Assembly: GCF_900129975.1 (NCBI RefSeq)
Contig: NZ_FSRG01000005.1
Location: 682,001-746,000, forward strand
Length of the DNA: 64,000 nt
Source: Halodesulfovibrio marinisediminis DSM 17456
Lineage (GTDB): Bacteria; Desulfobacterota; Desulfovibrionia; Desulfovibrionales; Desulfovibrionaceae
Reading direction: 5' to 3'
Below the pieces are notes generated by a model that was not told the DNA's origin, searched no databases, and was given only the letters and a program-made list of their open reading frames with translations. Of this stretch, positions 32,384 to 43,353 are shown one piece after another (the first letter of the stretch is position 1; the number at the start of each line of letters is the position of its first letter). A program made the translations under genes and the position numbers.

Positions 32384-34405
32384 GTGGCCAAGGCAACGCG
32401 AACTAGATCACATTCCCGATCAAAAAGAACCGCCTCGGTGAACAGGGATTCTGCTTTACAAAAGTGGGATTGGAGCCGTGTGCGGTTTTTGTGCGTTGCT
32501 GCGCTTATTGCAGTCGTATGGTGCTCTTTGTGGGCACGTGCATACTGTTTGCAAGTTGTGGATACTCAGAATCTAAGTGGCAGAGCGCTTCGTCAACATC
32601 TTACATCGGAATTGGTGACAGGCCGTCGAGGAAAGATTCTTGACAGGGATAACAGGGTATTGGCATCTACCCTTGCCATTAAATCTGTTTTTGTACGCCC
32701 GTACGAAGTAGAGAGTCCGTATACTGTATCTGTGCGTCTTGCCAAAATTCTTGGAGTAGATCCTAAGTATATTCGCAAGAAAATTAAAAAAGGTCGGAAT
32801 TTTGTTTGGATAAAACGCAAAATTGACGACAGAACAGCCACTGCAATTAAGAAACAAGGTTTGAAGGGCGTTTACCTTCAGACTGAATTTGGTCGAATCT
32901 ATCCGAACAAGATGCTGGGCGGTAATTTGCTTGGTTATGTCGGCGTAGACGAAAAAGGTTTGGCTGGTATTGAATATGCGTTTAACAAAACGCTTACAGG
33001 ATCATCTTCTAAGTTTGTTGTGCAGCGCGATGCTGCGGGACGCAGACTCTTTTTACAGGGAGCTGAGGAAACCACGCCGCTTCAGGGTGATGACATAGCT
33101 CTGACCATTGATTCAGAAGTTCAATTCTTTGCTGAACAGGCTGTGCAGTATGCAGTGAATAAATATGATGCCCGATGGGGTGGTGCCATGGTGGTAGATG
33201 TTGCCAGTGGTGACATTCTTGCATGGGCACAGGCTCCGATGTTTAACCCGAACGTATATGGGCAGTACTCATCCAGCCAGCGTCGGGATCGGATTGCGCA
33301 GGATGCCTTTGAAATGGGATCCACAATAAAACCATTTCTTATGGCTGCGGCGCTTGAAGAACATATTACCAAGCCGGATACGTTGTACTTCTGTGAAAAC
33401 GGTAAATGGAAACTCCATAATGTGCGTATTCGCGATACGAAAAAGTTACAGTGGATTACAGCAAAAAAGGTGCTGACGTATTCCAGTAACATCGGTACCG
33501 CAAAAATAGGACTCGAACTTGGTGCGACCAAGTATCGTGATTATCTTGTCCGGTTAGGATTTGGCAAGAAAGCGGCACTACCTTTGGCTGGGCAGTCTTC
33601 TGGTATCTTACGTCCGTTGAATAGGTGGACGCAGGTTGATCTTGCAAACGCGGCATTTGGACAGGGCTTTGCTTCAACAATGCCGCAGTTGGCAGAAGCC
33701 TATCTTGCCCTTGCTAACGGTGGAGTGCGAAAACCGTTACGCTTGGTGAAGAATTTTCCATTAAATGAAAATGTGCTGAAAGAAAATTCCCAACGAGTTT
33801 TTTCAGAAGAAACTGCTTATACAGTATTAAAGATGATGCAGGATGTAGTGGATTCCGGCACGGGTAAAAGTGCTGCTATTTCCGGCGTTTCTATTGGAGG
33901 TAAAACCGGCACAGCGCAAAAAGCATCGCGCAGTGGCGGGTATGGCAGGAAGTATACAGCATCATTTGTCGGGCTGGTACCTGCATTAAATCCAAGGTTC
34001 ATCACGCTTGTTGTGGTTGATGAACCGGCTAAAAACTATTACGGGAGCAAGGTTGCTGCACCGGCGTTTAAAGAAATCGCGATGCGCTACATGGCTCTTA
34101 ATGGCACCTTACCTGACTTTGAAAAGTCCCGCTTGCTTGCAACCGCAACTCCGTCAACGCTGATTCCAAAATACGGTGAACGGCGCTTCGGTGTTGGTGA
34201 CAAACCACAGATTGCAGGCAAGTCTATTCCGGATTTACGGGGCAAGTCTATACGCTTCGCAATGGAAGTATATGCACGTCAGGGTATTATCCCGTCTGTA
34301 AAAGGTAGCGGTGCTTTTGTTAAAAAACAAAAACCGGCAGCGGGCGCAAAGTGGCCTGTCGGTGGGAAACAGCAATATACTCTCTGGCTATCGGAGCAAT
34401 CATAA
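32384..34405 (+). CDS. ftsI: Penicillin-binding protein 3, septal transpeptidase
   Basis: A 673-residue class-B transpeptidase. It has a membrane anchor (about 35-58), a PBP-dimer region including RGKILDRDNRVLAST, then the transpeptidase motifs STIKPF (catalytic Ser at about 312), SSN (about 366) and KTGTAQ (about 506). One C-terminal PASTA domain (about 610-672, PDLRGKSIRFAMEVYARQG) is present. The GTG at 32384 is chosen because GGAG precedes it by five bases; a GTG at 32378 overlaps that site. Cross-links septal peptidoglycan with FtsW. Confidence 0.95.
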   Translation: MAKATRTRSHSRSKRTASVNRDSALQKWDWSRVRFLCVAALIAVVWCSLWARAYCLQVVDTQNLSGRALRQHLTSELVTGRRGKILDRDNRVLASTLAIKSVFVRPYEVESPYTVSVRLAKILGVDPKYIRKKIKKGRNFVWIKRKIDDRTATAIKKQGLKGVYLQTEFGRIYPNKMLGGNLLGYVGVDEKGLAGIEYAFNKTLTGSSSKFVVQRDAAGRRLFLQGAEETTPLQGDDIALTIDSEVQFFAEQAVQYAVNKYDARWGGAMVVDVASGDILAWAQAPMFNPNVYGQYSSSQRRDRIAQDAFEMGSTIKPFLMAAALEEHITKPDTLYFCENGKWKLHNVRIRDTKKLQWITAKKVLTYSSNIGTAKIGLELGATKYRDYLVRLGFGKKAALPLAGQSSGILRPLNRWTQVDLANAAFGQGFASTMPQLAEAYLALANGGVRKPLRLVKNFPLNENVLKENSQRVFSEETAYTVLKMMQDVVDSGTGKSAAISGVSIGGKTGTAQKASRSGGYGRKYTASFVGLVPALNPRFITLVVVDEPAKNYYGSKVAAPAFKEIAMRYMALNGTLPDFEKSRLLATATPSTLIPKYGERRFGVGDKPQIAGKSIPDLRGKSIRFAMEVYARQGIIPSVKGSGAFVKKQKPAAGAKWPVGGKQQYTLWLSEQS

Positions 34406-34406
34406 T

Positions 34407-35852
34407 ATGGCGCAGACTATACCTATGGAACAGCTGGAGCAGCAAGTAGCAACCGGTTTGCTAACGCTGCATATCGATTCCCGCAAAGTGAAGCAGGGAG
34501 ACGTGTTTATCGCGCTTCCGGGAGCCTCCGTTGATGGCGGAAAATTTATTGGAAATGCCATTGAGAATGGCGCAGCATATATTGTGTGCCGCGAAGAAAA
34601 TATTCCGGCAGACGCAACAGACGCTGTGTTTGTCGTGACAGAAAATCCAAAAGAAACTCTTGGCAAGTTAGCTTCTGCCCGTTTCGGTACAGCTAATCTT
34701 AATCTGAAATTGGTGGGAGTTACTGGTACAAACGGCAAAACCACTGTAACCAGTATTCTGGAGTTTCTTTTTGCTCAGGCGGGGCGCAAGACTGGTGTTA
34801 TCGGCACGGTTGCATACCGTTGGCCGGGTACAGAAATTGTTGCCAGCATGACAACACCGGATTGCCTGAAGCTGCATTCTTTGCTTTCCCGCATGGAAGC
34901 GGCCGGTGTAGAAAATGCTTTTATGGAAGTTTCATCTCATGCGCTAGATCAGAACCGTTCCGCTGGTATCCGTTTTGCTGGTGGTGTGCTCACAAACGTG
35001 ACACAGGATCACCTTGATTATCATGGTGATATGGAAAGCTACTATGAAGCAAAGAAAAAGCTTTTTACCTCGGTTCCAGATGACGGAAAGCTTGGCGTAG
35101 TAAATCTTGATGATGCCTATGGTAAACGTCTGTTGCCTGAACTTGCTAACGGTATCGGCTTTACTTTGACTAATGTTGAAATTGAAGGGTGCCGCATTCT
35201 TCGTGGTGAGGTTATTGAATCAACCGTAGATGGTCTTAAGCTCCATATGACCTTTGAAGGTCAGGAGTGGGATATTGTTTCCCCTATGGTGGGTACACAT
35301 AACGCGTCTAACCTGCTTGCGGCTATGGCTGTAGGTCTCGGTATGGGACTCATGCCGGATCAGATGCAGTGTCTTTCCGGATACAACGGGGTTTGCGGAC
35401 GTCTTGAACGTATTCCAACCGATAAAGGCATTTATGCTTTTGTTGACTACGCGCATACCCCTGACGCGCTGGTAAACGTTCTTTCTGCTCTGCGCAAAAC
35501 AGGGTTTGAACGTATTATCACTGTGTTCGGTTGCGGTGGTGACCGTGACCGTACCAAGCGTCCTCTTATGGGCGAGGCAGTAGCAAAAGGGGCTGATGTG
35601 GCGGTGCTTACTTCTGATAATCCGCGTACTGAAAATCCTAATGCTATTCTTGAAGATGTGAAGCCGGGTCTTGCTGACTGTAAAGAAGTGCATGTTGAGG
35701 TGGATCGTAAAAAAGCTCTCGAGCTTGCAGTATCCATTGCAAATCCTGGTGATTGTATTCTCGTAGCCGGTAAAGGCCACGAAGATTATCAGGTAATCGG
35801 CACAAAGAAAGTCTCATTCAGCGATCAGGCAATTCTTAAGGAGTTGCTCTAG
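34407..35852 (+). CDS. murE: UDP-MurNAc-L-Ala-D-Glu:meso-diaminopimelate ligase
   Basis: A 481-residue Mur ligase adding the third stem residue. ATP-binding GVTGTNGKTTVTSIL is at about 105-119. The substrate motif DNPR (SDNPRTEN, about 403) indicates meso-diaminopimelate rather than lysine. Start at 34407 (MAQTIPME), two bases after the ftsI stop with GGAG ten bases upstream; a longer frame would overlap ftsI. Its stop overlaps the murF GTG. Confidence 0.96.
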   Translation: MAQTIPMEQLEQQVATGLLTLHIDSRKVKQGDVFIALPGASVDGGKFIGNAIENGAAYIVCREENIPADATDAVFVVTENPKETLGKLASARFGTANLNLKLVGVTGTNGKTTVTSILEFLFAQAGRKTGVIGTVAYRWPGTEIVASMTTPDCLKLHSLLSRMEAAGVENAFMEVSSHALDQNRSAGIRFAGGVLTNVTQDHLDYHGDMESYYEAKKKLFTSVPDDGKLGVVNLDDAYGKRLLPELANGIGFTLTNVEIEGCRILRGEVIESTVDGLKLHMTFEGQEWDIVSPMVGTHNASNLLAAMAVGLGMGLMPDQMQCLSGYNGVCGRLERIPTDKGIYAFVDYAHTPDALVNVLSALRKTGFERIITVFGCGGDRDRTKRPLMGEAVAKGADVAVLTSDNPRTENPNAILEDVKPGLADCKEVHVEVDRKKALELAVSIANPGDCILVAGKGHEDYQVIGTKKVSFSDQAILKELL

Positions 35853-37294
35853 TGAAGTTAACGCTCGAACAAATTCAGAGTGCGATGGGTGCTGTGGGAT
35901 TTCTCGGTGATGCGGAATCTACCGTGCCTGTTGGCGTACAGACTGATAGCCGTGTTCTGAAGCGCGGTGAACTGTTCTTCTGTATTTCAGGCGAGCGCTT
36001 CGATGGTCATAACTTCGCAAAGGCGGCTCTGGAGCGTGGTGCATGCGGTATTGTGGCAGAACGTCCTCCTTTCTCTATGGATGAGATGATGGGGATGGAA
36101 TGTCAGGATGGTGGTGTGCCGCTTTTGATGGTTCAGGATTGTGTTGTAGCTCTTGGCAGACTGGCTGCGTACCATCGTCTGCTTACCAAAGCGGTTGTTA
36201 CCGGAATTACAGGAACTGCTGGAAAAACAACTGTAAAGGAACTGCTTGCAGAAGTTCTTTCTGTTCGCGGAGAGACAGCTAGAAACCATCTTAATTTAAA
36301 CAACCAGATCGGATTGCCGGTTTCAATGCTCGGTGCCTCCGGTGATGAAAAATATTGGGTTATGGAAGCAGGTATCAGCCAGCCTAACGATATGGATGAG
36401 CTTGGTGCGATTTTGCGACCAGACCTCGGCATTATTTTGAACGTGGGTGAAGGTCACACAGAAGGACTGGGTGACAAGGGTGTAGCCCACTACAAATCTC
36501 AGCTTTTGAAATATATTCAACAGGGTGGTGTAGGACTTGTTTCTGCTGACTATCCAGAACTTTCAAAAGCTTGTGCTAAAAAGTTTGATGAAATGCGGTA
36601 TTTCAGCATCAAAGACCCTGAATGTGCATATTATGCAGAATACAGCGGGCCTGTATCTGAAGTTCAGGGTAAATACCGTGTAAATCTCTGTGGCAAAGAG
36701 TTCGAAGTGACTGCTCCGTTCAGGGGAGCATTTGCAGCCGAAAACGTAATAGCTGTGGCTGCCGCTGCAGATATTATCGGACTTACGTCTAAAGAAATTA
36801 TTCAGGGATTTGCGCAGGCAACATTGCCGGAAAAACGGTTTAATTGTTCTCAGCGCGGTAACTGGCTTGTTATAGACGATTGTTATAATTCGAATCCGCT
36901 ATCTTGTGTCCGTGCGCTGGAAACAGCGGCAGAGCTGGCAGAAGATAAGCCGCTTGTTCTGGTGTTGGGTGAAATGTTGGAACTGGGGGAGCAGGCTTAC
37001 GAGGCGCATAAAGATCTTGGCAAAAAGATTACTGAATCTAAAGCCGATGTTGTGTGCTGGATTGGCAAAAACCGCGATGCGGTGAAAGAAGGTCTTGATG
37101 AGACTAACTTTACCGGGGAATTCCACTGTGTGGAAACGCCGCAGCAATTTCTTAACCTGTGCAGAACGCTTTGTGTAGACGATGGAGCCATTCTATTTAA
37201 GGGCTCTCGTGGTAATAAGCTCGAGCGTTTTGTTTCTGTGTTCTGTGACAATTGTTGTCCAAACAGAACAACGGGGATAACTGGTGCTTTATAA
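35852..37294 (+). CDS. murF: UDP-MurNAc-tripeptide:D-alanyl-D-alanine ligase
   Basis: A 480-residue Mur ligase completing the UDP-MurNAc-pentapeptide. ATP-binding [15 protein letters not shown] is at about 113-127, followed by the [13 protein letters not shown] substrate region. It starts with GTG at 35852, sharing a base with the murE stop, and overlaps mraY by 11 bases, so translation is coupled. D-Ala-D-Ala supply (ddl) is not encoded in this cluster. Confidence 0.95.
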   Translation: MKLTLEQIQSAMGAVGFLGDAESTVPVGVQTDSRVLKRGELFFCISGERFDGHNFAKAALERGACGIVAERPPFSMDEMMGMECQDGGVPLLMVQDCVVALGRLAAYHRLLTKAVVTGITGTAGKTTVKELLAEVLSVRGETARNHLNLNNQIGLPVSMLGASGDEKYWVMEAGISQPNDMDELGAILRPDLGIILNVGEGHTEGLGDKGVAHYKSQLLKYIQQGGVGLVSADYPELSKACAKKFDEMRYFSIKDPECAYYAEYSGPVSEVQGKYRVNLCGKEFEVTAPFRGAFAAENVIAVAAAADIIGLTSKEIIQGFAQATLPEKRFNCSQRGNWLVIDDCYNSNPLSCVRALETAAELAEDKPLVLVLGEMLELGEQAYEAHKDLGKKITESKADVVCWIGKNRDAVKEGLDETNFTGEFHCVETPQQFLNLCRTLCVDDGAILFKGSRGNKLERFVSVFCDNCCPNRTTGITGAL

Positions 37295-38357
37295 TCTGCT
37301 TTACCCGCTCAGTTCAGATCTGAGCTTTTTGAATGTATTTAAATACATTTCATTTAGAACCGTCGGGGCGTTGCTTACTGCCCTTATTCTTTCAATTGCT
37401 TTAGGTCCATATTTTATCAACTGGTTAAAAAAGATCAAATGCGGACAGTACATTCAGTCAGAGGTGGCCTGTCATACCAGTAAAGCTGGTACGCCAACCA
37501 TGGGCGGTATTTTGATCGCGTTTTCTCTTATCGTAAGTACGCTGTTATGGTGTGATTTAAGTAACCCGTATGTCTGGCTTACCCTGCTGGTTTATGTAGG
37601 TTTTGGTTTGGTCGGATTTCTGGATGACTTTACAAAGTTGCGCCGTAAAGAGAATCAGGGTTTGTCTGCCCGTGCAAAGTTCCTGTGGCAGATAGTGATC
37701 TCGGGAATAGCATTGTACCTGCTGGTACAGCTTCCGGCGTACTCCACTGAGTTGTATGTTCCGCTCTTTAAAAACGTAAGTCCGGATCTTGGACTTTTTT
37801 ATATTCCGTTTGCCATGCTGGTTATTATCGGCACGTCAAACGGTGTGAACCTGACAGACGGTATGGACGGTCTTGCTATTGTTCCGGCTGTTGTTACCGC
37901 ACTTGTGTACGGGGTCTTCGTGTATATTGCCGGTCACGCTGCCTTGTCGCAGTATTTGCAAGTTGCAGGTGTACCAGGTGTTGGTGAAATTACCGTATTC
38001 TGTGGTGCGCTAGTTGGTGCTGGACTTGGCTTCTTGTGGTTCAACGCGTATCCGGCTCAAGTGTTTATGGGTGATGTCGGTTCACTTTCTATTGGTGGCA
38101 CGCTTGGTTTTATTTCCGTGCTGTGCAAGCAGGAGCTGATGATGGTCATTGTCGGTGGTCTGTTTGTTGTAGAGACTTTATCTGTAATTTTACAGGTGGG
38201 TTCCTACAAGCTTCGGAGAAAAAGAATATTTAAGATGGCCCCAATCCACCACCACTTTGAAATAAGTGGTATTCCGGAATCCAAAGTCATTATTCGCTTC
38301 TGGATTATTTCAATCCTGCTGGGCGTAATGGCTCTCAGCGTTCTGAAACTGCGTTAA
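37284..38357 (+). CDS. mraY: Phospho-MurNAc-pentapeptide transferase
   Basis: A 357-residue integral membrane enzyme with about ten helices that transfers phospho-MurNAc-pentapeptide to undecaprenyl phosphate (lipid I). Signature stretches are GTPTMGG (about 70-76), [10 protein letters not shown] (catalytic Asp pair), [13 protein letters not shown] and the HHHFE region ([11 protein letters not shown]). GTG start within the murF end. Confidence 0.97.
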   Translation: MLYNLLYPLSSDLSFLNVFKYISFRTVGALLTALILSIALGPYFINWLKKIKCGQYIQSEVACHTSKAGTPTMGGILIAFSLIVSTLLWCDLSNPYVWLTLLVYVGFGLVGFLDDFTKLRRKENQGLSARAKFLWQIVISGIALYLLVQLPAYSTELYVPLFKNVSPDLGLFYIPFAMLVIIGTSNGVNLTDGMDGLAIVPAVVTALVYGVFVYIAGHAALSQYLQVAGVPGVGEITVFCGALVGAGLGFLWFNAYPAQVFMGDVGSLSIGGTLGFISVLCKQELMMVIVGGLFVVETLSVILQVGSYKLRRKRIFKMAPIHHHFEISGIPESKVIIRFWIISILLGVMALSVLKLR

Positions 38358-38367
38358 GGAGTTACTC

Positions 38368-39672
38368 GTGGAATATCGACCACAGGTAGTTACACCGGGG
38401 TGCAAAGCCGTAGTAGTCGGCACTGGCCGTTCTGGTCAGGCTGCCGCACGGTTGTTGCATTCACTTGGTGCTTCTGTACGCATTGTGAATATGAATGAGG
38501 AGTCCGTTCCGGAATCCTTCCGTAAAATTATTGCCGAATGCGGATTTGAGACCGCATTCGGCCCTCATACTGCAGAACAGTTTGCCGGTGCAGATGTCGT
38601 CGTGCCAAGCCCGGGCGTTCCCATGCTCAAGCTTGCTTCGTTTATTCCTGATCAGGCTGTCGTTTTGGCGGAAGTGGAACTTGCATGGTCATGTATTCCT
38701 CATATCCCCGCTATCGCTGTAACAGGGACAAATGGTAAAACAACCACTGTCCGCCTTTGCGATGCGATGCTGCGTAAAGCCGGAAAGCGTGTTTTTCTGG
38801 GTGGTAACATAGGGACACCGCTTAGCGAATTTGTTCTCGAAAAGCAGGAAGCAGATGTGCTTGTGCTGGAAGTATCCAGTTTCCAGCTACAGACGTGTCG
38901 TCAATTTCGTCCGACTGTCGGTGTGTTGCTCAACGTAACTGAAGATCATCTCGATTATCATGAGGACATGCAGGAATACATTGATGCCAAGCTGAAGCTC
39001 TTTGCCAATATGGAACAGGGCGACATGGCCGTGTTGGGTGAAGAAGCACAACAGCTCACAGCTTCCAGCAACAGCGCAGGCCTGCAGCGTGCAGAGCAGC
39101 ATGTGTTTTCTGACACCGGACGGTTTACAGAAGCGCCTTTAAAAGGCTTGCATAATCGGTTGAATATGGAAGCTGCCTATGCAGCAACTTCCCGATTTGG
39201 TGTTACTTTCGAGAATGCCCTTGATGCTGTTGAAGACTTTTCTACTGCACCGCATACGTTGGAGACTGTTGCTCAAGGTCGCGGGGTTGTTTTTGTGAAC
39301 GATTCAAAAGCTACAACTGTTGATTCCGTTCGTGCAGCACTGGAAAGCTTTGCAGAACCCGTATTGCTTCTTGCCGGTGGTCATTACAAAGGCGGTGACT
39401 TAGCTTCCCTTAATGAGCTGTTGAAAAAACACGTTCGAGCTGTAGGCCTTTATGGTGACAGTCGTACGGTTTTTGAAGCTGCATGGAATGACGTTGTTGA
39501 TCTTGAGTGGCATGAATCTATGGAAGATGCTGCGCGATCATTGATGAGTAAAGCACATGACGGAGATGTGATGCTGCTTTCTCCGGCCACTTCCAGTTTT
39601 GACCAGTATGCGAACTACAAAGCACGCGGTGATGATTTTAGACGCATTGCCAGTCTGCTTAGCGAACAATAG
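38368..39672 (+). CDS. murD: UDP-MurNAc-L-alanine:D-glutamate ligase
   Basis: A 434-residue Mur ligase. N-terminal VVGTGRSGQAAARLL binds the UDP-sugar; ATP-binding AVTGTNGKTTTVRL is at about 115-128; LNVTEDHLDYHEDM and NDSKATTVDSVRAAL follow. GTG start with AAGGAG upstream. It sits between mraY and ftsW, the usual order. Confidence 0.96.
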   Translation: MEYRPQVVTPGCKAVVVGTGRSGQAAARLLHSLGASVRIVNMNEESVPESFRKIIAECGFETAFGPHTAEQFAGADVVVPSPGVPMLKLASFIPDQAVVLAEVELAWSCIPHIPAIAVTGTNGKTTTVRLCDAMLRKAGKRVFLGGNIGTPLSEFVLEKQEADVLVLEVSSFQLQTCRQFRPTVGVLLNVTEDHLDYHEDMQEYIDAKLKLFANMEQGDMAVLGEEAQQLTASSNSAGLQRAEQHVFSDTGRFTEAPLKGLHNRLNMEAAYAATSRFGVTFENALDAVEDFSTAPHTLETVAQGRGVVFVNDSKATTVDSVRAALESFAEPVLLLAGGHYKGGDLASLNELLKKHVRAVGLYGDSRTVFEAAWNDVVDLEWHESMEDAARSLMSKAHDGDVMLLSPATSSFDQYANYKARGDDFRRIASLLSEQ

Positions 39673-39712
39673 ATAATCGCCGGAATATTCCGGCTAGGTG
39701 TGGAGTCATTAC

Positions 39713-40843
39713 ATGGCTGATAAGCGACAAGACACAACTATTTCAATAGACTGGATTATGCTGATTGCGGTCCTGTGTGTTCTTGCGTTCGGGCTGATAA
39801 TGGTTCTGAGTTCCAGCGGCATTATGGCAGAGCGTAACTTTGGTAGTAAGTACCACTTTTTCCAGAGGCAACTTATGTTTGCCGGCATTGGTCTTATTGC
39901 TATGGGAGTTAGCGTGCTGCTCCCGAAGCGTCTGATTTACCAACTGCATTATCCTTTGCTCGGTGTATCAATATGCGCCCTGCTTATTACCCTTTCTCCG
40001 CTTGGAGTTAAAGTAAACGGGGCAAGCCGTTGGATAAGTATCGGACCATTTTCGGTTCAACCGATGGAATTCGCGAAGATTTCTCTGGTGCTGTATTTGT
40101 CATACTTTTTCAGTACGAAGCAGGAATTAGTTAAAACGTTTTCAAAAGGTGTTATCCCGCCGTTTTTTATAACTGCTCTTCTTTGCGGCCTCTTGTTGGG
40201 GCAGCCTGACTTTGGTGGTGCGGCTGTGTTGGCAGCATTGCTCTTTTTCATGTGCTGGTATGGCGGTACCCGCCCATTATACCTCGGAGGTTCCGGTCTG
40301 CTGGCTCTCGGCGCCGGATATCTGTTGATTGTACAGTCGCCGTATCGCTTCAGACGCCTTCTTGCATTTCTTGACCCGTTCAAGGATGCAGACAGCATCA
40401 GTTATCAGCTGGTACAGTCTTTGTACGCGTTCGGTTCTGGTGGCTTCAGCGGGCAGGGACTTGGAGCAGGGAAGCAGAAGTTGTTTTATCTGCCGGAAGC
40501 TCACAACGATTTTATTATGGCCGTTGTTGGTGAAGAACTCGGATTTTTGGGAATGTCCCTCTTTTTCGTGTTGATGGGAATGGTGCTCTTCAGAGCATTT
40601 GCCATTTCGTATAAGCAGGCAGAGCTTCGGGATAAGTTTATTACCTTTGGATTGGCTCTTATTATCTCCCTTGGCGCTGTGTTGAACCTTGCTGTAGTTA
40701 TGGGTGCTGCACCTCCTAAAGGAATTGCCATGCCATTTATGAGCTATGGCGGCAGTAATCTTATTGCAATGATGCTCTGCACTGGTTTGTTACTGAATTT
40801 TTCCCGCTCGCAAGAAGAGCGCGAGGGTAGGGGTAGAAAATGA
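39713..40843 (+). CDS. ftsW: Peptidoglycan glycosyltransferase FtsW
   Basis: A 376-residue SEDS-family membrane enzyme with about ten helices that polymerises septal glycan with FtsI. Conserved stretches are LSSSGIMAERNFGSKYHF, INGASRWI-like VNGASRWISIGPFSVQPMEFAK (about 99-120), LPEAHNDFIMAVVGEELGFLG and MPFMSYGGSNLIAMM. The start at 39713 has GGAG eight bases upstream. Its stop overlaps the murG start. Confidence 0.95.
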   Translation: MADKRQDTTISIDWIMLIAVLCVLAFGLIMVLSSSGIMAERNFGSKYHFFQRQLMFAGIGLIAMGVSVLLPKRLIYQLHYPLLGVSICALLITLSPLGVKVNGASRWISIGPFSVQPMEFAKISLVLYLSYFFSTKQELVKTFSKGVIPPFFITALLCGLLLGQPDFGGAAVLAALLFFMCWYGGTRPLYLGGSGLLALGAGYLLIVQSPYRFRRLLAFLDPFKDADSISYQLVQSLYAFGSGGFSGQGLGAGKQKLFYLPEAHNDFIMAVVGEELGFLGMSLFFVLMGMVLFRAFAISYKQAELRDKFITFGLALIISLGAVLNLAVVMGAAPPKGIAMPFMSYGGSNLIAMMLCTGLLLNFSRSQEEREGRGRK

Positions 40844-41982
40844 AACGAGTAGTGTTAACTACTGGTGGTACAGGCGGACATGTATTTCCCGCTTTGGCCG
40901 TTGCGGAAGAAATCCGCAGGCGTTTTCCGGATGCTGAATTTTTGTTTATTGGTGGTCAGTACGGTCCGGAGCGCGTTTTGGTTGAAAAAGCAGGTATTCC
41001 TTTTGTAGGGTTGCCTGTGCGCGGGGTGCTTGGTCGCGGTATAAAAGCCATTGGCGCATTGTTCGGGCTTGGAGTCTCCGCTCTCAAAGCTATGCGTATT
41101 ATTCGCACATTTAATCCAGAGCTAGTCATCGGCTTTGGTGGCTATGCTGCAGTTGCCGGTTGTGTCGGCGGCAAACTGTGCGGTATTCCGGTTTCGATTC
41201 ATGAACAGAACTCTGTTCCGGGGTTAACAAACAAAATGCTGAGTAAAATTGCTGAGCGCATTTTTATTTCTTTGCCGGATGAACAGGAAACTTTCGAACC
41301 GGACTATACTGTGTTGACTGGCAATCCTGTACGGGCAGCGATTGCTGATATTCGTAAGGTTACAAAAAAACTAGACATAGAAGCTCCATCCGTTCTCATT
41401 TGTGGTGGAAGTCTTGGTGCAAAAGCTGTAAATAGTGCAGTTGTCGATATGTTGCCGACCTTGAAGAAGCTGGGCTGCGTTATTCACCACCAAACTGGCA
41501 AAGCAGATTTGGAACGGGTTCAGGCGGCATATGCTGAGGCGGGAATAAAAAACTGCATTGTTGAGCCTTTTGTGGAAGACATGGCTGCGGCGTATGCAGC
41601 AGCGGATCTTGTTATTTGCCGTGCAGGTGCAACAACTATTGCAGAATTGACAGTTGCCGGTAAGCCTGCGTTGTTTATTCCTTTTCCTTATGCAACGCAT
41701 AACCATCAGGTGCACAATGCCCGTTATTTGGAAACACAAGGTGCAGCCGTGGTGGTGGAAGAGTGTGAGCTTGCTCAAAAAGATATGAATTCCATAGTGA
41801 CTGAGTTACTTACAAACGACGAAAAACTTCAGTCCATGAGTAAGGCAGCAAAAAAACTTGGTAGACCCGAAGCCGCAGCAAGTGTGGTGAGTGGTGTTAT
41901 GGATCTGCTGCCTAAAGCCCCTCTTGAATCTCTGGTTCAACCTTATAAGGATGAGCCCGAAAACAATGAAGCAACGGATTAG
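40840..41982 (+). CDS. murG: Lipid II synthase MurG
   Basis: A 380-residue GT28 glycosyltransferase at the inner face of the membrane, adding GlcNAc to lipid I. The N-terminal glycine-rich LTTGGTGGHVFPALAVAE (about 5-22), HEQNSVPGLTN, GGSLGAKAVN and the donor-site CRAGATTIAEL with FPYATHNHQ are all present. ATGA-type overlap with ftsW. Confidence 0.97.
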   Translation: MKRVVLTTGGTGGHVFPALAVAEEIRRRFPDAEFLFIGGQYGPERVLVEKAGIPFVGLPVRGVLGRGIKAIGALFGLGVSALKAMRIIRTFNPELVIGFGGYAAVAGCVGGKLCGIPVSIHEQNSVPGLTNKMLSKIAERIFISLPDEQETFEPDYTVLTGNPVRAAIADIRKVTKKLDIEAPSVLICGGSLGAKAVNSAVVDMLPTLKKLGCVIHHQTGKADLERVQAAYAEAGIKNCIVEPFVEDMAAAYAAADLVICRAGATTIAELTVAGKPALFIPFPYATHNHQVHNARYLETQGAAVVVEECELAQKDMNSIVTELLTNDEKLQSMSKAAKKLGRPEAAASVVSGVMDLLPKAPLESLVQPYKDEPENNEATD

Positions 41983-41985
41983 AAT

Positions 41986-43353
41986 ATGATTTCTAAAATT
42001 AAACATATCCATATGATCGGCATTGGTGGCTCTGGAATGAGCGGCATTGCTGAAGTATTACTGAACCTCGACTTCAACGTGACTGGTTCTGATGTATCCA
42101 ACGGGGCACCTGTCCAGAGACTGCGTGGGTTGGGAGCAACAGTCAGCATTGGTCATGCTGAGGAAAATATTGGGGATGCACAGGTTGTTGTGCGTTCCAC
42201 TGCTATTTCTGATGATAATCCGGAAATTGTAGCTGCTACAGAAAAGGGGATTCCAATTATCCCGCGTGCTGAGATGTTGGCAGAGCTGATGCGTCTCCGT
42301 CTTGGTATTGCTATTGCTGGTACCCACGGTAAAACCACCACCACATCTTTGACAGCTGCTATTTTTGATGAAGCGAACACAGATCCGACTGTTATCATTG
42401 GTGGCCGATTGAATGCATACGGCGCAAACGCCCGTCTTGGTGCAGGTGAATTCCTTATTGCTGAAGCTGATGAGTCTGATGGTTCTTTCCTGTGTCTTTT
42501 CCCGATTATTACAGTCGTTACTAATGTAGATTGTGATCATCTTGATTTCTATTCCGGACAGGAAGATATTGATTCAGCCTTTATCCAGTTCATGAACAGC
42601 GTGCCGTTTTATGGTGCAAACGTTGTGTGTGGCGATGACAAAGGCGTTCAGCGTCTTATCCCGCAGGTTAAGCGTCGTGTAATCACCTACGGTTTTGAAG
42701 AAGGCAACGATATCCGCGCAATAGAAAAGTGCTGTGCTGAAAAGTCCGAATTTACTGTTGTAGTAGACGGTAAAGAAATTGGCGATGTTGTACTTTCACA
42801 ACCAGGACGTCACAATATTTTAAATGCTCTTGGTGCAATCGGTGTTGCAATCGAATCCGGTATTTCTGCTGAAAAATGCATCTCAGGCCTTACAGGTTTT
42901 AATGGTGTAGGTCGTCGTTTTGAGCGTAAGGGCGAACGTAACGGAGTTCTGGTAATTGATGATTATGGGCATCATCCTGTAGAAGTAGCGGCAACTATCC
43001 GCACTGCACGCCAATGTTTCCCAGAGCGTCGACTGGTTGTAGCATTTCAGCCGCATCGTTTTAGTCGCACTCAGGCTTTGTTTGGTCAGTTCTGCATCGC
43101 GTTTGAAGGTGTGGATAAGCTGTTGCTGACAGAAATTTATCCTGCTTCCGAATCTCCGATTCCTGGTATTAACGGTGAATCATTGGCGCACGGTATTCGG
43201 CAGGCGTCTTCAACTAAAGTGGAATACTGCGAAGATTTTGAAGCAGTTTCCGCGAAACTGCCGGATGAATTACAGGACGGCGATATCTTTATTACTCTTG
43301 GTGCCGGTAATATCTGGACTGTCGGTCAGGGATATCTGGACGGAGCTAGCTAA
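41986..43353 (+). CDS. murC: UDP-MurNAc:L-alanine ligase
   Basis: A 455-residue Mur ligase for the first stem residue. N-terminal [20 protein letters not shown]-binding [13 protein letters not shown] at about 105-117; [10 protein letters not shown] and [14 protein letters not shown] are the family metal and substrate regions. It begins 4 bases after murG and its TAA overlaps the murB ATG. Confidence 0.97.
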   Translation: MISKIKHIHMIGIGGSGMSGIAEVLLNLDFNVTGSDVSNGAPVQRLRGLGATVSIGHAEENIGDAQVVVRSTAISDDNPEIVAATEKGIPIIPRAEMLAELMRLRLGIAIAGTHGKTTTTSLTAAIFDEANTDPTVIIGGRLNAYGANARLGAGEFLIAEADESDGSFLCLFPIITVVTNVDCDHLDFYSGQEDIDSAFIQFMNSVPFYGANVVCGDDKGVQRLIPQVKRRVITYGFEEGNDIRAIEKCCAEKSEFTVVVDGKEIGDVVLSQPGRHNILNALGAIGVAIESGISAEKCISGLTGFNGVGRRFERKGERNGVLVIDDYGHHPVEVAATIRTARQCFPERRLVVAFQPHRFSRTQALFGQFCIAFEGVDKLLLTEIYPASESPIPGINGESLAHGIRQASSTKVEYCEDFEAVSAKLPDELQDGDIFITLGAGNIWTVGQGYLDGAS